From an uncultured Bacilli bacterium (lineage in GTDB: Bacteria > Bacillota_I > Bacilli_A > RF39 > UBA660), in NCBI GenBank assembly GCA_934130405.1, contig CAKOXX010000014.1, positions 1 to 36,788 on the forward strand: a DNA stretch of 36,788 nt, read 5' to 3'. Under the pieces are notes generated by a model. It was given only the letters and a program-made list of their open reading frames with translations, did not search any database and was not told the origin of the DNA. This document shows positions 8,933 through 17,608 of the stretch, piece by piece. The position numbers and the translations under genes were made by a program. The number at the start of each line of letters is the position of its first letter. Positions within the stretch are counted from its first letter, which is position 1.

Positions 8933-9256
8933 CTACTTTAGTAAACTACTTATATAAGAAGATACATCTTCATCATAAACAAAAGCATAAGCTTGATCAT
9001 AATAAACTATCAATTTATTTTTAGCATCGGCATTATTTAATCTAAATATTGAACTTTCTTTTGAAGCATATATTCCAAGACTATATCTTGGGCAGAAAAA
9101 GCTGGCAGTACTTAATTTTTCTATTATTTTATCAATAGTATCATCTGACAATACATAACTATTAGTTGTTATATTATCAGGTAATTGTCCTTCACAAGCA
9201 TCAACATGTATTTTATAACCATTAGTTGCTATTTTATTTTTAATATCTGTTTTCAT
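8933..9256 (-). CDS. Hypothetical protein, possibly the body of a frameshifted membrane-anchored protein
   Basis: A 107-residue protein I do not recognise. It has no membrane segment or signal of its own. It contains a pair of cysteines (DACEG, FFCPRY) and alternating strand-like segments in the second half, ending YISSLLK. Its ATG lies 16 bases inside the end of a 42-codon ORF in another frame that encodes a single membrane helix (9240-9368). Either the two are coupled separate genes, or a one-base frameshift has split a membrane-anchored extracytoplasmic protein. No good ribosome site is seen before this ATG, which slightly favours the split-gene reading. Confidence 0.5.
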   Translation of the reverse strand: MKTDIKNKIATNGYKIHVDACEGQLPDNITTNSYVLSDDTIDKIIEKLSTASFFCPRYSLGIYASKESSIFRLNNADAKNKLIVYYDQAYAFVYDEDVSSYISSLLK

Positions 9257-9368
9257 GTTCTGTTAATTTAGAAATATTATAAATATTGAAACCAACTAGT
9301 CCTGATATAACTAGAACAACTAATGTGCCCAATAATATCTTTACCCTTTTACTCTTCTCACCTTTCAT
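9240..9368 (-). CDS. Small single-helix membrane protein, or N-terminal anchor of the next ORF
   Basis: A 42-codon ORF beginning MKGEKSKRVK, then one strongly hydrophobic helix (about residues 11-29), then a short polar tail ending ENRY. The charge pattern is that of an N-in anchor or uncleaved signal. It overlaps the 107-residue ORF downstream in a different frame. Its ribosome site is weak (AGATAGG). It could be a real small membrane protein, or the displaced N-terminus of its neighbour. Confidence 0.45.
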   Translation of the reverse strand: MKGEKSKRVKILLGTLVVLVISGLVGFNIYNISKLTEHENRY

Positions 9369-9415
9369 AAACCTATCTATACTGTTTTTTATTTCTGTGT
9401 ATAGTAAAAGATGAG

Positions 9416-10330
9416 CTATAATAAACCCATCTTCTTAACTTTCTCTAATGGTATACCAGTCATTTTAGTAACTTCTTCTTTACTCATACCATTATCGAGT
9501 AACGTAGAAATAATAGATGAACGTTCTTCTTGACGACCTTCTTCACGACCTTCTTCGCGTCCCATCTTTTTAGCATAATCAATTTTTGCTTCTTCTTTCC
9601 ACTTTCTATCTTTCTCTGCGTCATAAAGACCGATAGTGTTAATATCAAAAGTTGCTTCTTTAATTTTTTCTACTGCTTCCATTAAATCTTCATCTCCTTT
9701 GCTAATTTCTTCTAAATCACTAATCTTATCAAGCTTAAGAATAAGTAAAGCTTTTTCAAGTTTACTTAACTTATCCCCATTATAGTATTTCTTTTCTAAC
9801 TTGGGAAGACTGATGTGATATTTTTTAAGATTTTCCGTTTCAATTTCTAACGTATCTTTATCTGTATAAACAAATTCAAGAATTGGTTTATCACTTTTAA
9901 AGTGCGTGAAGTTGTTGAAATTTACCTGTAAAAATTTTTGCATATTACTAAAACTTTCGGAAGCATTCAAACTTTCTCCTTCAAGTTTTCCAAGATAAGC
10001 TTGGTTTCTGATTAGTAGACCATCATAGTATTCACTATTCATCTCAAAGTTTATTAAAGACTTGTCAATCTTAGCGATAAAATCAGATATCTTTTTTCGT
10101 TCTTTAGCATTACTAAGTGGTAACTCATTATTTTGAATAATAATATTTTTAACCAAATCACCTTTATCAATATTAGTAAATTCACTAATTAGAAAAGTAA
10201 TATAAGCAGGACAAGAAGACATAACAATCTTGAACATAGTATCATAAGTAGCAGGGATAACCTTACCATCTTTGATAAGTTGTTCTTTTATTTTCTTAAG
10301 TTTTTTAGAGATGTCAATCTCTTTCGCCAT
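9416..10330 (-). CDS. Rpn-family PD-(D/E)XK nuclease (recombination-promoting nuclease / putative transposase)
   Basis: About 304 residues. The N-terminal half shows the Rpn pattern: ATYDTMFKIVM near residue 25, then INFEMNSEYYDGLLIRNQAYLGKL, where the family has the E-x-Q catalytic strand and an RNQ/YY helix. Here the usual Gln of E-x-Q is Asn (EMN). The C-terminus ends in a charged REEGREEGRQEE helix plus a small helix-turn-helix-like segment (NGMSKEEVTKMTGIPLEKV), also typical. Rpn proteins are DNA nucleases linked to RecA-independent recombination and phage defence in E. coli. The ATG at 10330 follows a GGGGGTGATG ribosome site; earlier in-frame codons are not credible. It stands alone between intergenic gaps. 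Confidence 0.8.
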   Translation of the reverse strand: MAKEIDISKKLKKIKEQLIKDGKVIPATYDTMFKIVMSSCPAYITFLISEFTNIDKGDLVKNIIIQNNELPLSNAKERKKISDFIAKIDKSLINFEMNSEYYDGLLIRNQAYLGKLEGESLNASESFSNMQKFLQVNFNNFTHFKSDKPILEFVYTDKDTLEIETENLKKYHISLPKLEKKYYNGDKLSKLEKALLILKLDKISDLEEISKGDEDLMEAVEKIKEATFDINTIGLYDAEKDRKWKEEAKIDYAKKMGREEGREEGRQEERSSIISTLLDNGMSKEEVTKMTGIPLEKVKKMGLL

Positions 10331-10571
10331 GGTGTCATCACCCCCTTTCGCCATTAATCTAACATAAGAAAGATTAGAACGCAAAAAGGGGAAAATAGCA
10401 AATTCACCCCTAAAAACTTCTGAATTTATTAAATTGCTCGCTGAATTTGTTAAATTCAGCACTATAACATACCTGAAAATGACAAATTGCCCGTAAAAAG
10501 CACAAATTTATTTTTTTATATTTAGCTAATTATTTAGTATTTTAGTATTAATAAACAACTCTAATTTATTT

Positions 10572-12392
10572 TTACTTTAATTCAATTATAAAAGGTTCTT
10601 TCTTTGTACCTTTACCATCTGTTATTATCACATTTGATTTAAGATTCATAGTTGGACTTAACGCATATGAATCAGTTGAACTATTATTACTACCACTAGC
10701 TAGATAAATAGTTCTAATTCTAGAGTATTCATATGGTGTTAAAGTCCACTGAACTGTACTTTCATTAGACGAACTAAAGATACCTGACATTAGTTCACCA
10801 TATCTTAATAGTCCTATTTTTGCAATAGCAGTTTTGGTGCTTAAATTTGTACTGGACGTATCTTGGTATTTACTTAATTTATAATTCCCATAAGTTCCAA
10901 CAGTACCTAAATACCATTTTGTATTATCATCAATCATATTTATTTCTTTACTAGTTAAATATTTTGATTCTTCTAAATAATCATTGTTTAAAAAATTACC
11001 TATGCTATAATTTGAAGAAAATGATGAATTAGTACCAAATTCTATTTTCATATAATTCCCGTTTTCCTTTAATGGAAAGGCACTAGTTATCTTCGTACCA
11101 AGACCATTTTCATGACTTACTATTCTATACAGATTATTTTCACCGGTACCAAAGCGTATGTACTCACCACTATATCGTGTTGACAAATAGCTTGAAACTG
11201 GCTTATCATTGTCGCCTTCTAACTTATATGGATTATCACTAGTTCCATTACCATCTACAATTTTTACTGTAGATTTTAAATTCACAGATGGTCGTAAACC
11301 AAATTCCCTCGTAGTATAGATTGAAGAACTTGAACCGTCATAACTGATATAATAAAACTCTGCTGCACTATTACTATTATATGGAGTTATAGTCCACCAA
11401 TACAATCCATTATTTAAATAGCAAGTTTTATTAGTGACATTTTTACAACCCATTGTGTATTCATAAATATTAAGAAGTCCCACTGTATTAGTTATCATAG
11501 TCGTTTGTAATGGCTTCGTTGTTACGCTAGTCTTAGTAGCATTCCATACACTGTCTGATTTAAGAAACTTATTAGGTTCTCTCAAGTTTCCTAAAAATCC
11601 ATCTATTGATGTGTCATTTAACCATTGATTCACAGCACTGTTTGCATATACATCTGTTCCAATAGAATAATCTAAGCTTGTCATATTCCATTGTGTTACT
11701 AATTTTACTGAATTATCGGTTGAATCAATTGATACTGCTCTCCATAGTTTTCCACTATACCAGATATAATTATTTGGATTTGTTCCAGTAATAAATGTTT
11801 GTTCTGAATCACTTATATCAATATTACCACTACTACCTATGTTTGTTAGAAGGAATTGAGATAATGATAAACTAAACGGTTCAAATGCAATTGTTCCACT
11901 TGGCAGTGTTAAATTAGAGCTGCTTAGTCCCATCGAAGAACCGATTTTAATGTTTTTTCCTTTAGAACCATTTATCTTTATTTTATAGGTTAATATCTTT
12001 CCTTTTTCTACTGATACTCCTTCAACTGTTGGTATAGTTGGGCTATCAGATGTATAACCTATTTCAATTGAACTATCTGATAGATTGTAGTAATAGATTG
12101 AGTTTTTTACTGTTCTATCACTAGAGTTTGTTACAGTAATTGTTACTTCTTCATCATCTGTTGATGGTGTATAAGTAATTACTCCTGAGCCATTTATTGC
12201 TACTGAGTTAGTTCCGATTGCAATAGAACCACTTAATGTTCCTGTTACTACACTATACTGCTGTACTCCTTGAACGGTAAACCAGGCATAAGAAAAATAA
12301 CCTGCTAACATTAAAGCACTTACTCCGAATAAAATAAGCATGTAACTTGTTGATACTTTCGTATTAAAAAGCTTATTAATTAACTGTTTCAT
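10572..12392 (-). CDS. Large surface protein with two DUF6273-type domains
   Basis: About 606 residues. An N-terminal signal/anchor (ILFGVSALMLAGYFSYAWFT) resembles the camelysin/TasA-like leaders of many gut Firmicute surface proteins. A Ser/Thr/Gly-rich beta region follows to about residue 190. Two DUF6273-like modules come next. Each ends with WWTITP or WTLTP, an RPSVNLKS or SPTMNLKS segment, and a DGxGTxxxPyxle signature. The same module is the C-terminal domain of the DGR target at the window's end, but this protein lacks the GC-rich variable repeat. It is presumably exported; function unknown. I use the ATG at 12392: the 12428 position is a TTG without support, and GAGGAAGTG precedes the ATG at slightly long spacing. 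Confidence 0.75.
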   Translation of the reverse strand: MKQLINKLFNTKVSTSYMLILFGVSALMLAGYFSYAWFTVQGVQQYSVVTGTLSGSIAIGTNSVAINGSGVITYTPSTDDEEVTITVTNSSDRTVKNSIYYYNLSDSSIEIGYTSDSPTIPTVEGVSVEKGKILTYKIKINGSKGKNIKIGSSMGLSSSNLTLPSGTIAFEPFSLSLSQFLLTNIGSSGNIDISDSEQTFITGTNPNNYIWYSGKLWRAVSIDSTDNSVKLVTQWNMTSLDYSIGTDVYANSAVNQWLNDTSIDGFLGNLREPNKFLKSDSVWNATKTSVTTKPLQTTMITNTVGLLNIYEYTMGCKNVTNKTCYLNNGLYWWTITPYNSNSAAEFYYISYDGSSSSIYTTREFGLRPSVNLKSTVKIVDGNGTSDNPYKLEGDNDKPVSSYLSTRYSGEYIRFGTGENNLYRIVSHENGLGTKITSAFPLKENGNYMKIEFGTNSSFSSNYSIGNFLNNDYLEESKYLTSKEINMIDDNTKWYLGTVGTYGNYKLSKYQDTSSTNLSTKTAIAKIGLLRYGELMSGIFSSSNESTVQWTLTPYEYSRIRTIYLASGSNNSSTDSYALSPTMNLKSNVIITDGKGTKKEPFIIELK

Positions 12393-12576
12393 AGATTTAA
12401 ACACTTCCTCTATTTTAATAATGTACAAAAAGATAAATCTTATACCTTTGTTACTGTATATCAGTATTCTTGGTATTTTAATAATATCATAAACATTGAC
12501 ATTTCACAATAAACTAGACGAATTAAATCTATCAGATAAATACCTTTACATAAATTATAAAAGGAAGGTGAAGTTT

Positions 12577-12753
12577 ATGAATTATAGAGTTAATAATAAC
12601 GAACGTGGATTATTTCCTTTCATTATTGGTGGTGCTTTAGGTTATGGAATTGGTGCTTATGGTAGACCTAATTATCAATTTTATCCAATGTATTATCCAC
12701 CTGTTTATTATCAACCATATCCTATTTATAATTATCCTTACTATAGACGATAA
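12577..12753 (+). CDS. Small Tyr/Pro-rich protein with glycine-zipper-like helix
   Basis: A 58-residue ORF with an excellent ribosome site (AAGGAAGGTGAAG) and its own terminator. After a polar start (MNYRVNNNERG) comes a glycine-patterned hydrophobic stretch (FPFIIGGALGYGIGAYG), then a tail made almost entirely of Tyr, Pro, Asn and Gln ending YNYPYYRR. Similar small proteins occur in spore-coat or surface contexts of Firmicutes, but I cannot assign a family. It is probably membrane-associated. The in-frame ATG at 12496 is rejected because it lacks a ribosome site. Confidence 0.6.
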   Translation: MNYRVNNNERGLFPFIIGGALGYGIGAYGRPNYQFYPMYYPPVYYQPYPIYNYPYYRR

Positions 12754-12778
12754 AAAGCTGTCAATTGACAACTTTTTT
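12754..12778 (+). terminator. Terminator of the small Tyr/Pro-rich gene
   Basis: Directly after the stop codon, AAAG and TGTC pair with GACA and CTTT around an AATT loop, with one mismatch, followed by a run of T. Confidence 0.65.
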
Positions 12779-12781
12779 CTT

Positions 12782-14140
12782 TTAAGCTTCTTCTAGGAAA
12801 GCAATATAACCTTTATATGATTCGTATAAATCAAGCTTACTAGTTACTTCGTATGGAGCATGCATACTAAGAACTGGTAGGCCACAATCGATTACTTCAA
12901 CATTGTAATTAGCTAAGATGTAAGCGATTGTTCCACCACCACCTTGGTCGACTTTACCTAACTCACCAAATTGATAAGTAATATTGTTATTATCCATTAT
13001 ATTTCTAAGTGTTGCGACAAATTCAGCATTAGCATCACTACTTCCACTCTTACCTGATGAACCAGTGTATTTACAAAATGCTAAGCCTCCTCCTAAATAA
13101 GCTTCATTATTTTTATTACTAGCACTCTTATATAGTGGATCATAGCCTGCTGTTACATCACAAGATAACATCTTTGAATTAGATAATACTTTGCGATAAA
13201 CTCCTTCTTTTTCATCTAGTAATAAACAAATATCTGCAACAGTATTAACAAAGAAATGTGAATCCATTCCTGTAGAACCCATGCTGCCGATTTCTTCTTT
13301 ATCAGTAAAGATAACACAAGTTGTTTTTCTTGGATTAGTTACTTTTAACATAGCTTCTAAACAAGCATAAGAACAAGACCTATCATCTTGACCATAACCC
13401 ATTACCATACTGCGGTCAAGTCCTAAATCTCTTGCAGGAAAAGCTGGTACTACTTCTAATTCACTAGAAATGAAGTCTTCTTCTTCAATATCATATTTAT
13501 CTTTTAGTATTGCTAAAACATTCTTCTTAACTGCTTCTTTTTCTTCACCTTTTAAACTTTTACTTCCTACTAAGACATCTAAGTCTTCACCAGTTACCAC
13601 TAGAGAAGCAGTCTTTTTCATTTGATCTTTTGCTAGATGAATCAATAAATCAGTGATACCTAAGACAGGGTCAGTTAAATCTTCACCAATATTTATTTTA
13701 ATCTTGCTACCATCTTTTTTAATAACAACACCATGAAGTGCTAAAGGAATAGTAACCCATTGATATTTTTTAATACCACCATAGTAATGCGTATCAAGAT
13801 AAGCTAAGTTTTCTTCTTCATATAAAGGATGAAGCTTTAAATCAAGTCTTGGTGAATCAATATGAGCTCCTAAAATATTGATACCATTCTTGATGTTTTC
13901 TTCTCCTATTACAAATAGAGCTACTGATTTACCACGATTACTTAGATAAACTTTATCGCCTTTTACTAAAGAAGTAACATCATCTAAGTTTTTAAACCCT
14001 GCCTCTTCTGCTCTAGCAATGATATAACTAGCACATTCTCTTTCTGTTTTGCAACTAGTAATAAACTCTTTATAAGTATTACCTAGTTTCATTAAATCAT
14101 TAAGTTCTTTTTCATTATATTTGTCCCAATTATTTTTCAT
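12782..14140 (-). CDS. M18-family metallo-aminopeptidase
   Basis: About 452 residues: a dodecameric, tetrahedral-type cytoplasmic zinc aminopeptidase that removes N-terminal residues from peptides. The M18 metal and active-site motifs are visible: LGAHIDSPRLDLK near residue 92, MGYGQDDRSCSYACLEA in the middle, FTDKEEIGSMGSTG, and CGLPVLSMHAPYEVTSKLDLYES close to the C-terminus. The start is the ATG at 14140, after a GGAGGATAG site; the upstream in-frame extension has no such signal. It converges with the small Tyr/Pro gene and diverges from the carboxypeptidase gene. It could be called aminopeptidase I (apeA-like); the exact substrate is unknown. Confidence 0.9.
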   Translation of the reverse strand: MKNNWDKYNEKELNDLMKLGNTYKEFITSCKTERECASYIIARAEEAGFKNLDDVTSLVKGDKVYLSNRGKSVALFVIGEENIKNGINILGAHIDSPRLDLKLHPLYEEENLAYLDTHYYGGIKKYQWVTIPLALHGVVIKKDGSKIKINIGEDLTDPVLGITDLLIHLAKDQMKKTASLVVTGEDLDVLVGSKSLKGEEKEAVKKNVLAILKDKYDIEEEDFISSELEVVPAFPARDLGLDRSMVMGYGQDDRSCSYACLEAMLKVTNPRKTTCVIFTDKEEIGSMGSTGMDSHFFVNTVADICLLLDEKEGVYRKVLSNSKMLSCDVTAGYDPLYKSASNKNNEAYLGGGLAFCKYTGSSGKSGSSDANAEFVATLRNIMDNNNITYQFGELGKVDQGGGGTIAYILANYNVEVIDCGLPVLSMHAPYEVTSKLDLYESYKGYIAFLEEA

Positions 14141-14275
14141 ATATCTATCCTCCACTATTAGTATAACAGAATAGTGAAAAAATAATAAAGAAGTTGTTAA
14201 CATATTTTGACATAATAAGTCTTAACTGGTATTAATCTTTTTTTAAAGACATATTTTGTTTATAGGTGATACCTT

Positions 14276-15331
14276 TTGAAAAAATTTTTATTAATACTTA
14301 GTCTTTTAACTATTATTTTTCCTTTGTGGGCTGAAGCCAGTGATACTGCTAAAAGTTCTATTGTTATGGATATAGATAGCGGTAGAGTTTTATATGAGAA
14401 GAATGCTAATGAAAAAAGATTAATTGCTTCTACTACGAAAATCATGACTGCTCTTCTTGCTCTTGAATCTGGTAAATTAAATGAGATGGTAGAAGCGAAA
14501 GATGAGATATTAAAGATGTACGGAACTAGTATTTATCTTAGTTTGCATGAAAAGATGAGATTAGAAGATTTAGTTTATGGACTGTTACTTAGAAGTGGCA
14601 ATGATGCAGCGGTAGTTATTGCTACTTATCTATCAGGTAGTGAAGAAGCTTTTGTTAAAGAGATGAATAAAAAAGCAAAAGAAATTGGAATGCTCAATAC
14701 TACTTTTCAAAATGCCCATGGTTTAGATGAAGAGACACAAAACTATTCTACAGCACATGATATGGCACTTCTATCTAGCTATGTTTATAAGAATTTTAAA
14801 AAATATCGTACAATTACTAAGACTTATAAATATCAAGTGCAAACTAAAGAGAAAAGTTATCTTTGGTACAACCGAAATAAACTTTTAAAGTCTTATGAAT
14901 ATTGCAACGGTGGAAAGAATGGTTATACTCCTAGTGCTGGTAAAACTTTAGTAACTACTGCTAGTAAGGATGGATTGAATTTAACCGTTGTAACACTAAA
15001 AGATGGTGATGAATATAACACTCATAAAGAATTATATGAGTTAATGTTTAATAAGTATAAATCTTATAAGTTAATTGATAAAGATAATTTTAATATTGAT
15101 GATAAGAAGTTAAAAGATAAAGTCTATATTAATAAGAGTTTTATTTATCCCCTTACTGAGGAAGAAAAAAATCATATTGAAATAAAAACGAAAGTAGATA
15201 CTAATATTAAAAAAGGAAAGATTGGTTATATGAGTATTAAACTTTATAATAAAGAAATTGGTAACATTAAAATCTATTTAAAAGAAAAAAAGAGCCAGAA
15301 GAAAAAGCTCTTTGGATTTCTAAATAATTAA
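14276..15331 (+). CDS. D-alanyl-D-alanine carboxypeptidase (PBP5/DacF type, S11)
   Basis: A 351-residue exported penicillin-binding protein trimming the terminal D-Ala from peptidoglycan stem peptides. A signal peptide (FLLILSLLTIIFPLWAEA) ends near residue 21. The S11 motifs are STTK (serine nucleophile, about residue 53), SGN (about 107) and KNG in GGKNGYTPSAGKT, where most family members have KTG. The Thr-to-Asn change at this motif is unusual but the surrounding block is intact. There is a PBP5-type C-terminal beta domain, with a basic tail. The start codon is TTG, chosen because the signal peptide begins there and AGGTGAT precedes it. Confidence 0.88.
   Translation: MKKFLLILSLLTIIFPLWAEASDTAKSSIVMDIDSGRVLYEKNANEKRLIASTTKIMTALLALESGKLNEMVEAKDEILKMYGTSIYLSLHEKMRLEDLVYGLLLRSGNDAAVVIATYLSGSEEAFVKEMNKKAKEIGMLNTTFQNAHGLDEETQNYSTAHDMALLSSYVYKNFKKYRTITKTYKYQVQTKEKSYLWYNRNKLLKSYEYCNGGKNGYTPSAGKTLVTTASKDGLNLTVVTLKDGDEYNTHKELYELMFNKYKSYKLIDKDNFNIDDKKLKDKVYINKSFIYPLTEEEKNHIEIKTKVDTNIKKGKIGYMSIKLYNKEIGNIKIYLKEKKSQKKKLFGFLNN
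15289..15313 (-). terminator. Terminator of the DUF4143 ATPase gene, inside the 3' end of the carboxypeptidase gene
   Basis: A 7-bp stem (AAAGAGC/GCTCTTT) whose T-run is on the minus strand only. It therefore serves the convergent ATPase gene ending at 15339, while lying within the coding end of the plus-strand carboxypeptidase gene. Confidence 0.6.
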
Positions 15332-15338
15332 CTATCTT

Positions 15339-16538
15339 TTAAAAATCATCATTCATTAAAAAGTCGAAAATGTTTATTTGTTTAACTTCATCAGTAGAAT
15401 AATCTTCTTTAGTTAAAGTAATTACATACTTCTCTTTGCTATCTATCTCATCAAAAGCACTAAATTCTCTATTTCTTGTATTTTCATTTGTTAGGTCATA
15501 ACAAACTTGTATATACTTGAAAGTATTAGCTTTATATGCGATAAAGTCTATCTCTCCTTTTTTTGTTTTACCAATATATACTTTGTAATCTTTACCAATT
15601 AAATCGTTATATACTATATTTTCTAAAGAGGTAGAATAGTTAATTTCTTCATTATTTGTTTTAATTTGCTTAATTCCTAAATCATTAGCATAATACTTAT
15701 TTAAAGTTTTTAATACGTTTTTACCATGTACATCATATCTATAAACTTTATTCATAATAAAAGTGGTAGAAAATGCTTCTAGATAATTATATAGTGTGTC
15801 ATTAGCTATTTCGTGATACTCTTTTTTCAAGTATTCCATAACATTTTCTCTTGAAAATTCTCTTGTTTCGGTATCTAACACATATTGAAGTACCTTATTA
15901 AATGATGCTAAATCTTTTATTCCAAGTCTTTCGACAATGTCTTTCAATATAATAGAATCGTAAACACTAGATAGATAACTAAATTTATCTTCATCATTAG
16001 TAAATAAAAATCTTTGAGGAAGAGCACCCCATTTAAAAATATCATATAGTAAATTCTCATAGTTTTCTTCCCTAGTATTAGTTAATTCTACTACTTCTTT
16101 AAATGATAATGGATTTATTCTAAAACTAACATATCTGCCAGATAAATCTGTTGATAATTCAAGTAAGGTCATTCTACTATTTGAACCTGTAATAAAAATG
16201 CTATAATCATTTGTAATTCGTAAAGAGTTTATTCCTTTTTCAAAGTCTTCTACTTTTTGAATTTCATCTAAAAAAACGTAATATTTATTATTATTTTTTT
16301 TCAATGATTCTATATAGTTATATAAATCTTTAGCATTTTTTATAAAGTCATATTTTAATGATTCAAAGTTAATATAGATTATATTACTTTTATCTACACC
16401 GAGCTCGATAATTTCTGCCATTATTTGTTTTAAAATAACTGATTTTCCACTTCTTCTCATTCCATAAATGATTTTAATTAATGATTCTGTATGATAAAAT
16501 CCTCTAATCTTTGATAAATATTTTTCTCTAATAAGCAT
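15339..16538 (-). CDS. AAA ATPase with DUF4143 domain
   Basis: About 399 residues. An N-terminal AAA_14-type ATPase carries a Walker A YGMRRSGKSVIL (about residues 25-36) and a Walker B YVFLDEIQKV (about 88-97), then FITGSNSRM as sensor. The C-terminal DUF4143 part ends in a nuclease-like strand pattern (KKGEIDFIAYKA ... KYIQVCYDL) typical of this large family. These are widespread accessory ATPases with no settled function; some authors place the C-terminal part among PD-(D/E)XK folds. The start at 16538 is chosen because GAGGTG precedes it. Surrounding genes give no functional hint. Confidence 0.85.
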   Translation of the reverse strand: MLIREKYLSKIRGFYHTESLIKIIYGMRRSGKSVILKQIMAEIIELGVDKSNIIYINFESLKYDFIKNAKDLYNYIESLKKNNNKYYVFLDEIQKVEDFEKGINSLRITNDYSIFITGSNSRMTLLELSTDLSGRYVSFRINPLSFKEVVELTNTREENYENLLYDIFKWGALPQRFLFTNDEDKFSYLSSVYDSIILKDIVERLGIKDLASFNKVLQYVLDTETREFSRENVMEYLKKEYHEIANDTLYNYLEAFSTTFIMNKVYRYDVHGKNVLKTLNKYYANDLGIKQIKTNNEEINYSTSLENIVYNDLIGKDYKVYIGKTKKGEIDFIAYKANTFKYIQVCYDLTNENTRNREFSAFDEIDSKEKYVITLTKEDYSTDEVKQINIFDFLMNDDF

Positions 16539-16585
16539 TTTAAACACCTCAATCATATTATACTATCAGCACTAATTTTTGTAAA

Positions 16586-16617
16586 GTTATTCCAGTACAC
16601 TGGAATAACTTTTTTTT
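16586..16617 (+). terminator. Strong terminator-like hairpin, plus-strand oriented
   Basis: A 10-bp perfect stem (GTTATTCCAG with CTGGAATAAC) with TACA loop is followed by eight T on the plus strand. On the minus strand only three T follow. No plus-strand gene lies directly upstream, so it may protect against antisense transcription or act weakly as terminator for the phosphoesterase gene. Confidence 0.6.
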
Positions 16618-16632
16618 ACATAACAATAGAAA

Positions 16633-17538
16633 TTATGAATTAATTTGATTAAGTCTAATTAGATTAATAGCTGGTCTATCACAAAATCTAAAGTCGTAAA
16701 CATTAACTCCTACACCACTAGTAATATAAAATTTAGTATTGTTAATTTCATAATAATCATCTTTATATTTCTTAGCCCCTTCTCTAGTTAACAAACTACC
16801 AAGCAAGGGAAGTCTTACTTCTCCTAAGTGAGAGTGTCCAGCAAATGCTAAATCGATATTATTATATCTTGCTAAAACATCATCTAAAGAATCAGGTTTA
16901 TGAGTCATTAAAATAGAATAAATATTATCATTTTTCCCTTCACTACTATAGTAAGCAAGTAAAGTATCTAAGTTTTCTTTATCACTATTAAGTCCCATTA
17001 AAAGGATTGCATCATCTTTTTGATAGATTAAATCATAACTATTATCTAATATAGTGAACCCTACATCTTTTAAAATAATACTTGCTTGTTCTGTATCATT
17101 TTCTCCTAAGACTGCATATTTTAAACTGCTAGATGATAACTTCTTTAACTCTTTAATTAATTCCTCTCTTTTTTTAGAATCAATACTTTCACCATTTAAC
17201 AAATCACCTGTAAAAAGTAATAAATCTGGTTTACTTCTATTTATCAAGTTAACGGTTTCTTTTACCATTTCGATAGAAGAATCATGTAAATCCGAAAATG
17301 TCACTATTTTATAACCGTGAAAAGAAGTAGTTATCTTACTACTTTCTACTCTATCTTCTTTTACTAACATTTTAACTGTTCCAACCTTTGTGACATACAA
17401 AAAGAAAGAAAAAGAAGCAACTAATATAATAATAATTATGAGAACAATTCTTTTAATAATTTTTATCTGATGTTCTTTTTCTTCATCTTTAATTATTTCT
17501 AATTGCTTCTCCTTATTTAGCTCGCTTCTTTTATCCAT
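16633..17538 (-). CDS. Membrane-anchored metallophosphoesterase (YkuE/YaeI-like)
   Basis: A 301-residue calcineurin-like phosphoesterase. A charged cytoplasmic N-terminus (about 28 residues) precedes one membrane helix (about 29-49), so the catalytic domain is outside. Metal-binding motifs are TFSDLHD (about residue 81), LFTGDLLNG (about 109), GEND where the family has GNHD/GNND, LMTHKPD and AFAGHSHLGEVRLP. Family members hydrolyse phosphodiester or phospholipid head-group bonds; the YkuE/YaeI branch fits by motif spacing, but the substrate is not known. Gly-Glu-Asn-Asp replaces the commoner Gly-Asn-His/Asn-Asp, a shift at one metal site that may affect activity. Confidence 0.85.
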   Translation of the reverse strand: MDKRSELNKEKQLEIIKDEEKEHQIKIIKRIVLIIIIILVASFSFFLYVTKVGTVKMLVKEDRVESSKITTSFHGYKIVTFSDLHDSSIEMVKETVNLINRSKPDLLLFTGDLLNGESIDSKKREELIKELKKLSSSSLKYAVLGENDTEQASIILKDVGFTILDNSYDLIYQKDDAILLMGLNSDKENLDTLLAYYSSEGKNDNIYSILMTHKPDSLDDVLARYNNIDLAFAGHSHLGEVRLPLLGSLLTREGAKKYKDDYYEINNTKFYITSGVGVNVYDFRFCDRPAINLIRLNQINS

Positions 17539-17608
17539 AATATCATACCCTTTTCTAAATTATATCAAGAAAATCTCTTTTCGTACACTTAATTTTCCTA
17601 TAATTCTT

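Noticed and set aside
10572..12392. Second DGR target
   Set aside because: DUF6273-type modules are present, but there is no copy of the GC-rich repeat end (GGGGCCCGTCC) or of the invariant VR flank, so it is not a target of this TR.
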